64,000 nt of DNA, from assembly GCA_027946555.1 (NCBI GenBank), contig JAPEVC010000123.1, forward strand, positions 1 through 64,000, written 5' to 3'. This DNA comes from Gnomoniopsis sp. IMI 355080. Its lineage: Eukaryota; Ascomycota; Sordariomycetes; Diaporthales; Gnomoniaceae. The notes under the pieces were generated by a model. That model saw only the letters and a program-made list of their open reading frames with translations. It was not told where the DNA came from and did not search any database. Position numbers and translations under genes: made by a program. Below are positions 11,345 through 22,787 of this stretch, piece by piece. How positions within the stretch are numbered: the stretch's first letter is position 1; every line of letters starts with the position of its first letter.

Positions 11345-14218
11345 TTAGCGCTTCACGAAATAATTGGACATATCAAGCATAAGCAATAACATCACAATAG
11401 GGTTCTCCCCCGGTCTTCCGCCAGCGCCATCGCGCTTCTGCCCATATCCAGCCTTCCACGTCATACCCCGACACACAGTGATGAAGATCTCAATTTTCTC
11501 CCTGAAGGGCTTGTACAAGTCCTTCATTTCCTGTTCTGAGCCTTCTGTACCTTCAGCGCGCAACCTAGCTTTCTTTGCGAACCGCAAAATGAGCGCGAAG
11601 ATCTCTTCTAGGAGCTTGAGGACGGGCTGCTGTCGTTTCTTTAGCAACAAGGCTGTCATAATCTCGTCGAGGGTTCGTTCATGCTGTTCGCCTAATCTGT
11701 CCGGGCTGACAGTCGATGACTGCACTGTAGCGTTATTTTTCTCTGCCAAGTTTTGCTCGACCTTGCTGAGCCATGCCTCGAAGTTCTGCCATGGTGTTTC
11801 GATTCCGGTGTCAAAGAAGTAACGGGCAATGTTGGAGACGAAGTGATGTGCCTCAATGCGGAAACGGAGGGAGGTATTGTCGACTTCCACCCAGCGAGAT
11901 GCTGCGGAGGAGATGTCGCGAAAGAGCTGATCGATGACGAACAGCATCCGTAGCACACGAAGCAGAAGCTTGAAGATCTTGTCGTATTTCACTAGTATCG
12001 CCGGTGTCATGATAGGAAAGAGAGGTGATGGGGGCTTGTAGGACATCCGCAAGAAGTCTAGGGCCTCGAGGGAGTCTGGATCCATACATGCCTCCATCTC
12101 CTCGGGCGTAAGGTCTCGGATCGCAAAACTCAGATCGCCTGGCAACTCGGTTGGCTCTGTCGTTGAAGATGTAGTCCTCCTCCACCCGGTGATATATGAG
12201 TCTTGCAGCACACCCATGAGGGCGAGCCGTAGCTCAGAGCTCGCAGGTGGCCAATTGTCACGGCTGGCGAGACGCAATCCCATGTTCCCGCCAGACCTGC
12301 CAATTCCTGCTTGTCTCTCTGTTGTGTCCATATCGGGATTAAACAAAGCATTCGACAAATGGCTTGAGAACACGCCATTGCCAAGAAGCTGGAATGCTCT
12401 TTGCAGCCTCAAGTGTTCGCGGAGGTTGTGTTCTAGGAATAGCAATCGAAGGCACTCGCTGTTCACAAGACGGGCTTGAGCATAAATGAGAGGGCCAAAG
12501 GACACCAGTGGTATGAGCGACCAGTGCGGGCTAAACTCAGTGCCAACTGCGTTGATTCCATCGCAAGTCTTAAAGAGCTGATCCCGAAGTATCTTCGAGA
12601 TTTTGTCCCACGATTCAATTTTCTGGACAGGGTGATCCAGGAGTGCCATGGAGGCTAGGACAGACTCTTCAAGACTTGCAACGTCTTTCCCAAAGAATTG
12701 CAAACCAGCATTGTCGTCGAGCTGGAGCTCGTCCGCCACGTGCTGATGTGTGGCCTTAGCCATAGCTCGGCTTTTCTGAAGTGTTGCTGAAACAGCATGG
12801 TGAAAGTCAAGAGCCTTCTGTTCAATCCTTGTGATAGACTCCCAGTCATATTCCCACTCGAGTCTTGGTGCTTTGGCGGCGGCAACGGCACTGTGGGATG
12901 CGAGTGGATGTTGGGGATGATACGACTGTAAGAACCGGAGATTCCGTCCAGTTTCAAAAATTACCTGCGCCAACTCATCCGAGACAAAGGCTGGCATGTT
13001 GTCCATGTCAAGGAAATAATCTGGTTCGGCCAGCTCGAAGCCTTGGTCGTCTACCCACATACTATCATCAACCCGCACGAAACCTTTTCCTGGGCCGTCC
13101 TTGGTGATTGGAATACCCTCCTCTTTCTTCAGCCCAACCCATTCTTCAACAGAGTCAGTCCACGGCTTGGACACCATTCGGAGGAGCTCACCCATAGTGT
13201 CGCGCAAGAACGGCTCGCTCAACTCCGCAGACTGGGCTTCGGTGTATACAAGGGATAGCAGAGTTGCGTCGGTTGTTGATCTCTTTATCTTGGAGACCAG
13301 TCTCTGAAGATATGACAGAAGTGCATAGACTGGGCGGACCAATGACTGCAGTTGAAGGATCGACCTAGTTTGGAGACCTCGCCCGCCGAGCTCATCATGG
13401 ACAACGAGGAGCAATCGGCCCAGGGCGTTTGCGAGCGCAACCCGAGACGGTGTTGCGTTCGTTGTATACGTCTTGTTGACAAATGTCTGGAGACGACGGG
13501 ACGCCTCGCCGCACAAGCAGCATAATCGGGTGATGCCCAATAAAGAACCTCCAGTGTATCCAGGCACCCTCACGGATTCTAAATTCGCCACAAAGGTCCT
13601 CTTCTCCGGTATCCATGAGAACAGAATTGACTCTCGCCCAAGTGACAGTGCGAGGAGACAAGCAGCATATCCCCGAGGGTCGAGAATTTCGCTAGATTCG
13701 GAGGGTTGAAGACCAGATCGTTCACCTCTCGAGGCCAAGAGGGCATCGTAAGCAGATGCTCCTGCTTCAGTCAAGAAAGATGTCAATTGCAATTTCGGTT
13801 GTGAGAGCTCAAAATCATCCCAAGTCTTGAACTCCGGATTTTCTAGTGAAGCCACGGTATGAATCATCCACGGATCCTCATCCGCCTCAGAGACCTTGTC
13901 GCTCATCCGCACATCGTCAAGCGTCCTAGGCAGTTCGACCGAAGGAGGTTCAAATTTGAAGCCGCTATTCAACTCCGATGGTGGCTTGAAAAAACCGTCG
14001 TTTCTGATGATTGGCGAGCTGGGTCTAACGCGGCCATCTTGTATATATGTCAGCCCGTGAAAATGCGAACTCACCCCAAAAGACTCACCTTTCAACACGA
14101 GATCGAAAAAGTCTTTGGCAAGAGGTGACGGCGTGTCCAATAAGTTTGAGGTTTTCCAGAAGTCGGGCTGGCGGAAGAGGTCTGCAACGCCTTCACCCTC
14201 CGTTGCGAACGACGCCAT
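11345..14218 (-). CDS. Gamma-tubulin complex component, Spc97/Spc98 family (GCP5/GCP6-like)
   Basis: This protein should be part of the gamma-tubulin ring complex, which nucleates microtubules at spindle pole bodies. The unspliced frame is 957 codons. A 51-nt segment at 14038-14088 has a GTGAGT donor, a GCTGACA branch and an ACAAG acceptor. It is a multiple of three with no stop, so I read it as an intron, leaving about 940 residues. Family signs are the N-terminal segment with DFFDLVLK, the W-rich central region, and the C-terminal LLEEIFALILRF and MLLLMLDMSNYF segments typical of GCP proteins. Placement as GCP5/6-like rather than GCP2/3 rests on general resemblance and is tentative. It is divergent from EAF7, with 425 bp between the start codons. 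Confidence 0.8.
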   Translation of the reverse strand: MASFATEGEGVADLFRQPDFWKTSNLLDTPSPLAKDFFDLVLKGESFGVSSHFHGLTYIQDGRVRPSSPIIRNDGFFKPPSELNSGFKFEPPSVELPRTLDDVRMSDKVSEADEDPWMIHTVASLENPEFKTWDDFELSQPKLQLTSFLTEAGASAYDALLASRGERSGLQPSESSEILDPRGYAACLLALSLGRESILFSWIPEKRTFVANLESVRVPGYTGGSLLGITRLCCLCGEASRRLQTFVNKTYTTNATPSRVALANALGRLLLVVHDELGGRGLQTRSILQLQSLVRPVYALLSYLQRLVSKIKRSTTDATLLSLVYTEAQSAELSEPFLRDTMGELLRMVSKPWTDSVEEWVGLKKEEGIPITKDGPGKGFVRVDDSMWVDDQGFELAEPDYFLDMDNMPAFVSDELAQVIFETGRNLRFLQSYHPQHPLASHSAVAAAKAPRLEWEYDWESITRIEQKALDFHHAVSATLQKSRAMAKATHQHVADELQLDDNAGLQFFGKDVASLEESVLASMALLDHPVQKIESWDKISKILRDQLFKTCDGINAVGTEFSPHWSLIPLVSFGPLIYAQARLVNSECLRLLFLEHNLREHLRLQRAFQLLGNGVFSSHLSNALFNPDMDTTERQAGIGRSGGNMGLRLASRDNWPPASSELRLALMGVLQDSYITGWRRTTSSTTEPTELPGDLSFAIRDLTPEEMEACMDPDSLEALDFLRMSYKPPSPLFPIMTPAILVKYDKIFKLLLRVLRMLFVIDQLFRDISSAASRWVEVDNTSLRFRIEAHHFVSNIARYFFDTGIETPWQNFEAWLSKVEQNLAEKNNATVQSSTVSPDRLGEQHERTLDEIMTALLLKKRQQPVLKLLEEIFALILRFAKKARLRAEGTEGSEQEMKDLYKPFREKIEIFITVCRGMTWKAGYGQKRDGAGGRPGENPIVMLLLMLDMSNYFVKR

Positions 14219-14643
14219 TTCCTACAATTCAGTAGACAGAACCCATCAGGGAATGCGTTCGAGTCAGCACAGAAGTCAAAGACAAGAGCTTGACATATCT
14301 TGGTCCCTTTCTGTCTGCACTACTGTTGCAAAAGCATCGGACGTCGTCAATTATAAGCCTGAGGCGCGTCGCGTCTGGCCATAACCTGGTAGTCAGGTAT
14401 CTAGGTACTAGTCTAGTACCCGAACCCTGGCCGGAGCCGTCATCGGCAAAGTTGTGCATTTCGAATAGCGTCACCTAAGAGGCTAAGACTGAGACCGTTT
14501 TCAGTTTGACATCAACACCTTTCCACCAGTACAGTATAACCAATACCAACTTTCTTTTCCTACCTCTAGTCGATCTGGGTATCGGCGCCCTTTCCAGCTG
14601 CCTGCGACTCAAAATTGCTATTGCAACACACTTATCGAGCAGT

Positions 14644-15574
14644 ATGGGTCCGAAGAAGAAGAATCGCGCCTCGACAACGGCTACACCAGCTAGCAACGAT
14701 GAAGCCATGGACGTGGACACACCACAAGCCGCCGATACCCCCACGACTATGGCCGCAAAGGAAGCTTCTTCAGTCGACCTCACTTCACCATGGACCGACG
14801 ACCAAGTCTCTATGCTGCTCAAGGCTGTGATTCGCTGGAAGCCAGCAGGTTCGTTAGCTACCTCATACACGGGATCCCTTGAGCTACAGTCTGCTGTTGC
14901 TAACTCGCAGTCTTCCAGGGATGCATAAACACTTCCGAATGCTGGCCATATCTAATTACATGCGGGATTGGGGCTACGATTCAGACGTCTACTCTCACGT
15001 GCGCATACCAGGCATATGGACGAAGCTATCCGAGTTCTTCAACATGCCGGTTATCGACGACAGGGAGAATAATATGGATGCTGCCGACAACCCCAACTAT
15101 GACGACTCATTCAAGCCGTTTGATCTTCCTTGGGACGAGTATGGCGACATGATCATGCAGCGAGCCATTGCCGATCCGAGCGAGGCGCCAACATCACCTG
15201 CCGAATTGGAGAAGTCACCCACATCGACCAAGAAGCGAAAGCGCGGCGAACCAGCCAATGCTCACACTCAAAAGATTCGGTCTAGCACAGTCGAGGACTC
15301 GGAGGCAGAGAATGAGGAACCGAGCCCAGCGCCCAAATCTACGCGCGGTACCAGAAGTGCCAAACGGGCGGCCACAAAAAAGGCAAAGACTGAGTCTCCT
15401 GAGGTCGAGGAGAACGGGGGGGACGAGGAAGAGGCAGAAGAGTCCGAAGAGGAGAGAGAAAGCGAAGAGGAAGAGGAAGAGGAAGAAGCACCCGCAGCCA
15501 AAAATACCCGAGGTCCAGGTAGAGGCTGGCGTCGAGGCAGAGCCCGCGCAAGGGGAGCCGGCCGTCGACGTTGA
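14644..15574 (+). CDS. EAF7: Chromatin modification-related protein Eaf7 (NuA4 subunit, MRGBP/CT20 family)
   Basis: This is a subunit of the NuA4 histone acetyltransferase, a nuclear complex acting on histones H4 and H2A. It has two exons, 14644-14848 and 14919-15574, with a 70-nt intron holding a GCTAAC branch. The join gives 286 residues. The conserved domain spans about residues 48-110: WTDDQVSMLLKAVIRWKP, then GMHKHFRMLAISNYMR across the splice, then the IPGIW and LSEFFNM segments. The rest is disordered: a Lys/Arg-rich stretch, an acidic Glu run near residues 245-262 and an Arg/Gly-rich tail. The start was chosen as the first ATG compatible with the conserved domain. An upstream in-frame ATG at 14506 would add 46 residues that do not look like the family. 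Confidence 0.9.
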
Positions 15575-16011
15575 TATTTAATCGACCTCTGATGTACAAT
15601 GACTTGGGAATGGGCGGCCTGTTCGTTACAGGTTGCCTAGGTAAATTCGGAAAAGGCCTGGAGTTTTTGACATTGAATATACCCTGTATATAGCCGTTGC
15701 ATCTGCATAGGAAAGAGGCCTGGCGCAGGTCTTAACTTCTGAATTAATGGAGCTTTCATTTCCTCATCGAGCCTTGCATGCAAAACATGGGTGGTATCGT
15801 CTTTTTGTTGTTGTTGTTGTTGGGAAGGGGGGTGGGGTAGAGTGTTTTCGGGTACCTACCAAAGGTACGCATGAAATAGAGCCCGCAGGGATGTCACAAT
15901 ATTGATAGCGTCTCCACAAGTAGAACGCGTCTTGATCAACCACACGCGACTCTCGCAATACCAGCTGCATCTTCACTTCATCACTAGCCAAACACAAAGA
16001 AAGAGCACGAA
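15575..16011. other. Intergenic, EAF7-ASK1
   Basis: 437 bp holding the 3' flank of EAF7 and the promoter of ASK1. It contains a TTG trinucleotide run at 15805-15822 and copies of the CCTAGGTA/GGTACCTACC motif (near 15648 and 15850-15875) that recurs between genes in this window. No gene is seen. Confidence 0.7.
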
Positions 16012-17468
16012 ATGTCTCGTCCAGGCTCTTCGATGTCGAGGCAGCTCACATTGACAGAGGAGCTTGAGAGGCTAGAGCAGTCCATCACTCTTACGCTGCA
16101 AGGTATGGCGCTCGAGACAGTCGAAAGACACCTGCACCGCACTAACGAGCCACAGAGATCGACTCGAACTTCAGTCGAGCTCATCGCATCATCACCACGA
16201 GCATCCTGCCGCTTGTTGAGCAGTATGGGGAACATTCTAAGGCTGTATGGGAGGCCTCCAGGGTATGCTTGCCCAGTCTACCTGCAAATTTACTGGCCTC
16301 GCTGACGTTCCCACAGTTTTGGAAGCAATTCTTCGAAGCCTCAGCCAATGTGTCGCTGTCAGGCTACGAGGAGTTGGCCGTAGATGAGGAAGACACAACG
16401 GCAAACGGAGAGACGACTGAGCATGATGAGAGTTCAGCTGACCACGCACCTGGTCCTGAAGAGGACCAGTCTAACGTTGACGAGAGCACTTCCTACGACA
16501 ACGAAGACGAATCCTTGCTGGACAATGGCGACGGCGATCTTGCCGGGAGCACACCGCGCGGCCCTGGAGAAAAGAAGGCATGTCCCCAGTTCGCAAAGCT
16601 AGACACTCCCTACGAGCAGCTGAGGAGGGAGATGGGGGCCGGTGCTGGTCACAATCCAGACTTGGGCGATGATGACGACTCCGACACCGAAATTATCCCA
16701 CACCAGCACACCACCCGTCTTCCGGACATGTCAATGACTCCTCGATCCTCACTGGGCGCAGGAGACCTTGATGAAGACGACATTTTCTCTACTGCACGCA
16801 AGAACAAAGACCCCCTGCTACACCGCCTCATGGACAAGAACTACCGCATCCAAGCGACACCTCATAAGCCGACCGGCGTTTCACCTATCAAGTGGAAAGT
16901 CACAGAGAAGGCGCAGGATAAGGGGAAGTTGCCTGCCTGGCCGGAGGGTTCGCCCCAGTCGTCGCCAGAGATGGCGGTACCGACACTGCGCAGTGCGGCA
17001 TTTATGTCGCCTGTCAAGTTCCCGCCTGGAGGTCGGCCCCGGCCTGTGCCGGCTTCTGGCGGTCCACGCACTCCCGGGGTGAGTGTGCAAACACCTGCTA
17101 CGGCCAGGAAGACAAAGGACGTGTATGCCGAGGAGAACCGGGGCAGGCAAAGGGACGAGGAGATTTCCTGGGAAAGTGACGAGGACGACATGTACGGCGG
17201 TATGAGCCCACCCAAGACCATTCAGTTTGCGCTGCCGCCTTCGAAGTTGTTGCAGACTCCTGGTAAGTTTTTATGACTCGGCCTAAGTGTCTATGACTCG
17301 ACCTCTTTCGTTGTACGTTACCTCTACTGACGTTGCGTAGCTCGAGAGGCAAGCAAGCGCATCGTGGACGACATCCTCCTTACAGCTGGGATGGAGCCAG
17401 AGGAATCGTCGGAATACAGTCCCACGATCGTGAAGATGAACACGGATATCTCGGATGATACATTTTAG
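16012..17468 (+). CDS. ASK1: DASH complex subunit Ask1
   Basis: Ask1 is part of the DASH/Dam1 ring, which couples kinetochores to spindle microtubules and is specific to fungi. There are four exons: 16012-16102, 16156-16262, 16317-17262 and 17341-17468, giving 423 residues. The N-terminal signature is clear: LTEELERLEQSITLTLQ, then EIDSNFSRAHRI after the first intron, then FWKQFFEASANVSLSGYEE after the second. The rest is acidic and Ser/Pro-rich. Several S/T-P sites (for example in the SMTPRSS and GVSPIKW contexts) are the kind Cdk1 phosphorylates in yeast Ask1. That they are phosphorylated here is inference. The last exon encodes a conserved-looking ASKRIVDDILLTAG helix. Confidence 0.92.
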
Positions 17469-19436
17469 TCCATTGGACTGTGCTAGATACGATTTTTTGA
17501 GAGAACGAGACTGACAGCCCAATGCTCATCCAAAAGGCTATATCTCATGCACTTCACTGATGCATGCAGGCGACTCGTGGCCAATTTTTTATTTTTTTTT
17601 TACGGGTTGTCGTGCTACGTTCGTTTTGCAAAGGCTCTGATCCACGCCTCACCGGATGAGTCAGTTGCCAGTAAACTTTAGACAACAGCGATCGACCTGC
17701 ATGTGGTTTTGCCTACGGCTTTCCAAAGCTGACAGCGAGCAAAAGCTGCTCAATTTTCTGTGACGCCGTCAAGCGATTATATTCGCTGATATAGTGGAAC
17801 TCTCGCAGTTTGCTTACATGTAGGTGGAGTGTCGCAGATATCTGCAATAATGCGTACATTCTACCTAGGTTTCTGAACAAGATATGTCTTTGTTATCAGA
17901 TGAACGTGCGTTGAAGTTGCATAGGTAAGCATGGCGGTGATCTGGGGTGTCCTGATGACGAATGCCTTGGGAGTCGATCACTATCAGATTCGCGTCCGTA
18001 GAGCACACGGGATTGTTAGCCCACTACACCAACTTACCTTATCCAGGGCCGGGGAGCAAAGTTAAAACTCCCGCACCCCGCCGTCGAGGGCTTCATCTGG
18101 TCCAGAAACTTTTTAAAGTTTTGGAAGTGTCCGGACTCCGACATCCTGCGGCCGTGCAAGTAACTCAGGGATGTGGGGTGTACGACGATCTATTTGTCAA
18201 TCAAAGTTGTATTCGACGCAGCAGACAATCATGCGCGTACCGTCCTACTGGCTCCATGGTGACATCTTGCCATAGTAACCGCAAGTTGTGACCTGTTCAT
18301 GTACTCCGCACGCTGCCCTATCAGTGGGTGCCCTACCAAGCCTTGTATGCAGTAAAGTATGTTTATCGTACCTGGGTATGCAGATCAGGGGAAGCAGCCA
18401 ATGGGTCTGGTCGGGGTCCAGCAACTTTCCAGCAGCGTAACCTCGGTGGTTTTGGGTAGCAAAAGACGCCGCCTCTATCTCTTGGAAATTGAGCTGACAT
18501 ACAGGACTGTCGACTGGGCACCTACCCAGATGTACCTAGGTACCTAATGGCGTGACCCGGCAACTTCATGGTCCGAATAGCTAGCTGCCACTGTGGCCCC
18601 GCTGTGCCAACGCTATGTGAAAAGATGGGAGTGTTGTTTTAGGGGGGTTGAGATTTTGTCGTCCCATGTTTAGGACGTCTCTTTTCAGTTGACATGTCTT
18701 GCCTACAGAATAGACGGAGCCGTGCCAACAAGTCACAAAAACCTTGATGCAAGCGAGGGAGTAGTGATATTGAACAAAAGATGTCACGCACAAGAACTGT
18801 TGACTCGTAGCAAGCAGGCTTTTTCTTCTTGTCTTCCTTCTTCTCACAGGATGTTGCCTACTGGTCTCACCGCAGGAAGTTATCTGCAGCCATTCGGGAA
18901 AAAGCAAATAGAGAGCAACATATCTCGCCGAGAAATCAGCCAACGTCGACAGTGACATCGAATGAGAACGAGTCCCATTCCTTCCTGGGTGGCACAGATT
19001 TTCTAATCTGCACAGCAGTGGAGCCTCCTCCCCCAGGACATTCCAATACTACTGCCAAGTCCCATTGGACAATCCAGCTGGAGCCTTATTTTTCTCTTGG
19101 ACCCCTAAGCCAAAAAGGTACCATACCTTCCAATTCCTCGACTGCGCACCCGAGCGATCTCTTGACACCTTCACCATCCTCACAACACCCGGCCCCTCCC
19201 TCATCCTGCGCTCATTTCCGGCGATCCGGCGGGAAGAAGTCGAGCCGCGCCTTCTCAACATTTAGTGGGACTGCAAAAGCGCGCTTTCGATTTCTAAAAA
19301 TTCGCGACAATTTAGATTGCCGCAAACGTTCTTTTGTTTTTCAATTATCTGCCAGGGCTGTTCGAAAGCCAAGCTTCCGATCCCACATCCCTCGCTCATC
19401 ATCCGCCAGGCACGCGCAACTTGCCCTGTTGCCGCC
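17469..19436. other. 2-kb intergenic region upstream of ERG5
   Basis: This holds the 3' flank of ASK1 and a long upstream region of the sterol desaturase gene. A short A/T run lies near 17585-17600. Nested palindromes of the CCTAGGTACC type lie at 18532-18547. The last 500 bp are pyrimidine-rich, as is usual for a fungal promoter and leader. An open frame through 18829-19650 is in the wrong frame relative to ERG5 exon 1, has no family resemblance, and I do not call it a gene. Confidence 0.6.
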
Positions 19437-21307
19437 ATGGACGTCAATATCACGAGCTTCACTTCGCCATTGGCGAATGCCAATTTCGGCGGCAATGTAC
19501 CTCCTCAGGTTGAGTTTTTCCTCGACGCGCTCAAGGGGGTCACCTTCTGGACCGGTCTATGGACTCTTCTGGCACTTGCCGTTGTATACGACCAATGTAC
19601 GTAGCTCTCTAACACGGGAAAAAAGCTGCCGAATTCGGGCTTGGTATTGACTTTTGTCTCGCAGTGAGCTACCTTCGAAACAAGGGCTCAATTGCCGGGC
19701 CCAATTGGAAAATCCCATTCATGGGCCCCTTTCTCGAATCCGTGAACCCTAAGTTCGAGGAATACCAAGCTAAGTGGGCGAGTGGAGAGCTCAGCTGTGT
19801 TTCTGTCTTCCACAAGTAAGCTCACCTCAAGCGCACCACCGCCCGTGCAATCGCCCATTTCGATATTGCTATCGCTGACTTCGTCGCTGCTGCAGATTTG
19901 TCGTTATTGCTTCTACACGCGACCTCGCCCGCAAGGTCCTAAACTCCCCGAGCTTCGTCAAGCCTTGTGTGGTTGATGTTGCCCACAAGCTGCTGGGCGC
20001 GGACAATTGGGTATTCCTCGACGGCAAGGCCCATGTTGATTTTCGGAAGGGTCTAAATGGCCTTTTCTCGCGCCAGCTTTTAGACTCATATTTGCCGGCG
20101 CAGGAAGAGGTCTACACTCGTTACTTCAAGAAGTGGCTTCAAATAACCGCCGATGCCGGCGGCAAGCAGGTACCGTTCATGCACGAGTTCCGAGAGATTG
20201 TCACTGCGGTGTCCCTGCGGACTTTCTGTGGTTACTACATTCCCGACGATGCCGTCAAGAGGATTGCAGACGATTATTATATGATCACGGAGGCCTTGGA
20301 GCTTGTCAACTTCCCGATTATCATTCCTTTCACCAAGACATGGTATGGAAAGAAGGCTTCAGATATGGTCATTGTTGAGTTTGCCAAGGCAGCTGCCAAG
20401 AGCAAGGTCCGCATGGCAGCTGGCGGCGAGATTCTATCCATTATGGACGGTTGGGTCAAGAACATGCTCGACTCCGAGAAGTGGCGAGAGGCGGAGGCCA
20501 AGGGCCAGTCTACGGAAGGACTTGAGAAGCCAACCCCTCTTGTACGGATGTTCACCGACAAGGAGATTGCGCAGACCCTGTTCACCTTCTTGTTTGCCTC
20601 CCAGGACGCCACCAGCAGTGCAGCCACATGGCTGTTCCAAATCATGTCTCAACGACCTGAAATCCTTGACCGAATCCGGGACGAGAATTACAAGGTCCGC
20701 AACGGTAATGTTCACGCCGCCGTCAACATGGACCAACTCGAGTCACTCAAGTACACTCGTGCGGTTGTCCGGGAGCTGCTGCGATACCGGCCGCCTGTGC
20801 TCATGATTCCTTACGAGGTCAAGAAGCCATTCCCACTAACAGACTCTTACACTGTTCCCAAGGGTATGTTACCCAAACGAGAAACGTCTAATCTTGAAAC
20901 TAATTTTGGCAAAGGCGCAATGGTCATTCCCACCACCTACCCGTCGCTGAGAGACCCTGAAGTGTACACCAATCCCGATGAGTTTGACCCAGAGCGGTAC
21001 TACTCCGGTGACGCTGAGGAGAAGGGCGCAAAGAATTGGCTGGTATTTGGCACGGGACCTCACTACTGCATTGGCCAGAATTATGCCATGTTGAACCTTG
21101 CCTTGATGGTTGGCAAGGCCTCGTTGCTGATGGACTGGGAGCATTACCCAACACCTCTCTCGGAAGAGATTAAGGTGTTTGCGACCATCTTCCCCAAGGT
21201 ATGTTTTTGAGTTGCATCGTGGAAATAAAAATGAAGAAAGAATTCACACGCTAACGGTATTGACATAGGATGATTGCCCTTTGACGTTCGTGGAGAGGAA
21301 GTGGTAG
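19437..21307 (+). CDS. ERG5: Cytochrome P450 CYP61, sterol C-22 desaturase (Erg5)
   Basis: This ER-membrane P450 introduces the C22-C23 double bond late in ergosterol synthesis. There are five exons: 19437-19596, 19665-19815, 19896-20863, 20915-21198 and 21269-21307, giving 533 residues. The ATG lies in GCCGCCATGG. The N-terminal membrane anchor is about residues 32-53. The oxygen-binding helix shows SQDATSSAATW, the ExxR motif is in VVRELLRYRPP, and the haem loop FGTGPHYCIGQ places the ligand at Cys478. Length and motifs fit CYP61 rather than CYP51. Intron 3 (20864-20914) is 51 nt, in frame and stop-free, so unspliced RNA would insert 17 residues after the TVPK segment. The last exon encodes only 12 residues. 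Confidence 0.93.
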
Positions 21308-21840
21308 TCCCTCACTTCCGGGGTGAGCGATGCTCGGTCGCATTTCATACCCCCTTGCATCATCGGTGTCTTAGGACCGGGCAAGATAGACGCATTTGTG
21401 GGCTTTTAGAATACTTTTTAATACTTAATGTGTACATAGTTACGCCATTCGCGTGGGCTTATTGGAAAGACTGGAAAAGCCACGAATGGCGATTTGGTCT
21501 GCGGTAGGCCTTATGCTGGGGCGCGCGCGCGATCATAGAACGCGATGATTGTTGATTTTTAGTTGAAAAGAAATGATGAATTCTGTTTTTGTTACATTTG
21601 TGTCCATGATTTCAAAGGGTTCGTTGATCGGTGACTTGTGAGGTACCGTGGTAAAACCAAGCGTGGAACCCGTACCTTTTACGGAGATCCAAGCTCGGGA
21701 GCACCGGCCGAGAGCTGCCGCATCGTCATTTGTACCACAGTACTTCAAAGTTAGGAAACTTTCGCCGAAGCTTCTGATGATTTCACATCACCTGCGCTTC
21801 CGCCAACTGCCAGTAGCAAATTTTCGCTGCAGTTCCCTCA
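21308..21840. other. Intergenic, ERG5 to rhodanese gene
   Basis: The ERG5 3' flank and rhodanese promoter on the same strand. A short GCGC run lies near 21520. No gene or strong element is seen. Confidence 0.6.
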
Positions 21841-22542
21841 ATGTCATCCAGACGAGCACTACAGCCAGCGCTCCATAGCGTGCGGCAATTGGTCGGCGCA
21901 GCTGGAATTCGACAGTATAGCATAGCGGCCGCTCGCCCGGCTCTAATCCGGACAGCTCAGCCATTGCGGCCAGGACCCTCGGCGGTGGCGGTCCGGACCA
22001 TTGTCAGCACAAAGAGGTACTCACAGCAGGCGGGAAGCAAAATATGGAGCTTTGAGGATGTACGTCAAGCACAATTAAGTCGTTGGAGTGCACACAGAGA
22101 GCGCATGTCTCTGACTGATTTGATAAACGGCAGGTCCAGAAGCTGGCAAAGCAGCCCAAGCCCGACATTGTGATAGTTGGTATGCTGTCCCCCTTCAGCT
22201 CCTCGTCTATTCAAATCAAGCTTGCAATAGAGCTAATCGTACCTCCTTTCCCCAGACGTCCGTGAACCAGGCGAACTCAAATCCACCGGCCGCATTCCGC
22301 ACGCGATCAGCATCCCAATCACTTCATCCCCCGAAAGCTTCCACATTACAGAGGAAGAATTCGAGGATCGTTTCGGCTATCCGCGCCCGGGGAAGGATCA
22401 GGAGGTTGTCTTCTATTGCAAAGCAGGCGTGAGGAGTCGGGCGGCAGCGGGATTGGCGAGGGACGCGGGTTGGCAAAAGGTGGGCGAATACCCAGGAAGT
22501 TTCATGGATTGGGCAGGTAATGGTGGGGACGTAGAGAGATGA
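21841..22542 (+). CDS. Single-domain rhodanese (thiosulfate sulfurtransferase-like), probably mitochondrial
   Basis: Three exons (21841-22059, 22134-22179, 22256-22542) give 183 residues. The first 60 or so residues are rich in Arg, Ala and Ser and nearly free of acidic residues (SSRRALQPALHSVRQLVGAA), like a mitochondrial targeting sequence. A rhodanese domain follows from the SFEDVQKL segment: IVDVREPGEL, then GRIPHAISIP, then the active-site loop FYCKAGVRSRAA with Cys143, and the closing YPGSFMDWAGNGG. This is the single-domain GlpE/Rdl type. Such enzymes move sulfane sulfur, but the physiological acceptor cannot be read from sequence. It is tail-to-tail with the Yip1-family gene, 245 bp apart. 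Confidence 0.88.
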
Positions 22543-22787
22543 TCATGTATGAAAGATGGCGATGAAACTGGCACTACAGTGGAAACACGCAGCAGTTGAG
22601 CAAGAACTTGACGCCGGTACTCTGTAATAGATGATGCCCTCTGGAAATGCTGTCGCCAACCCTAAAAACAGGCTAGCCTTGTAGAAAAGAAACCTAGTTT
22701 ACACTCCATAAAAGACTCCTTGACGCCCCTAGACCCACTGGTCCATACATCCTGAACAGCCCCAAGAGTCTTTGTTTTTACGCTGTT

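Noticed and set aside
18829..19650. 273-codon open frame overlapping ERG5 exon 1 in another frame
   Set aside because: It is Ser/Pro/Arg-rich, matches no family and overlaps the well-supported ERG5 start in a different frame. It is a chance open frame in a pyrimidine-rich promoter.
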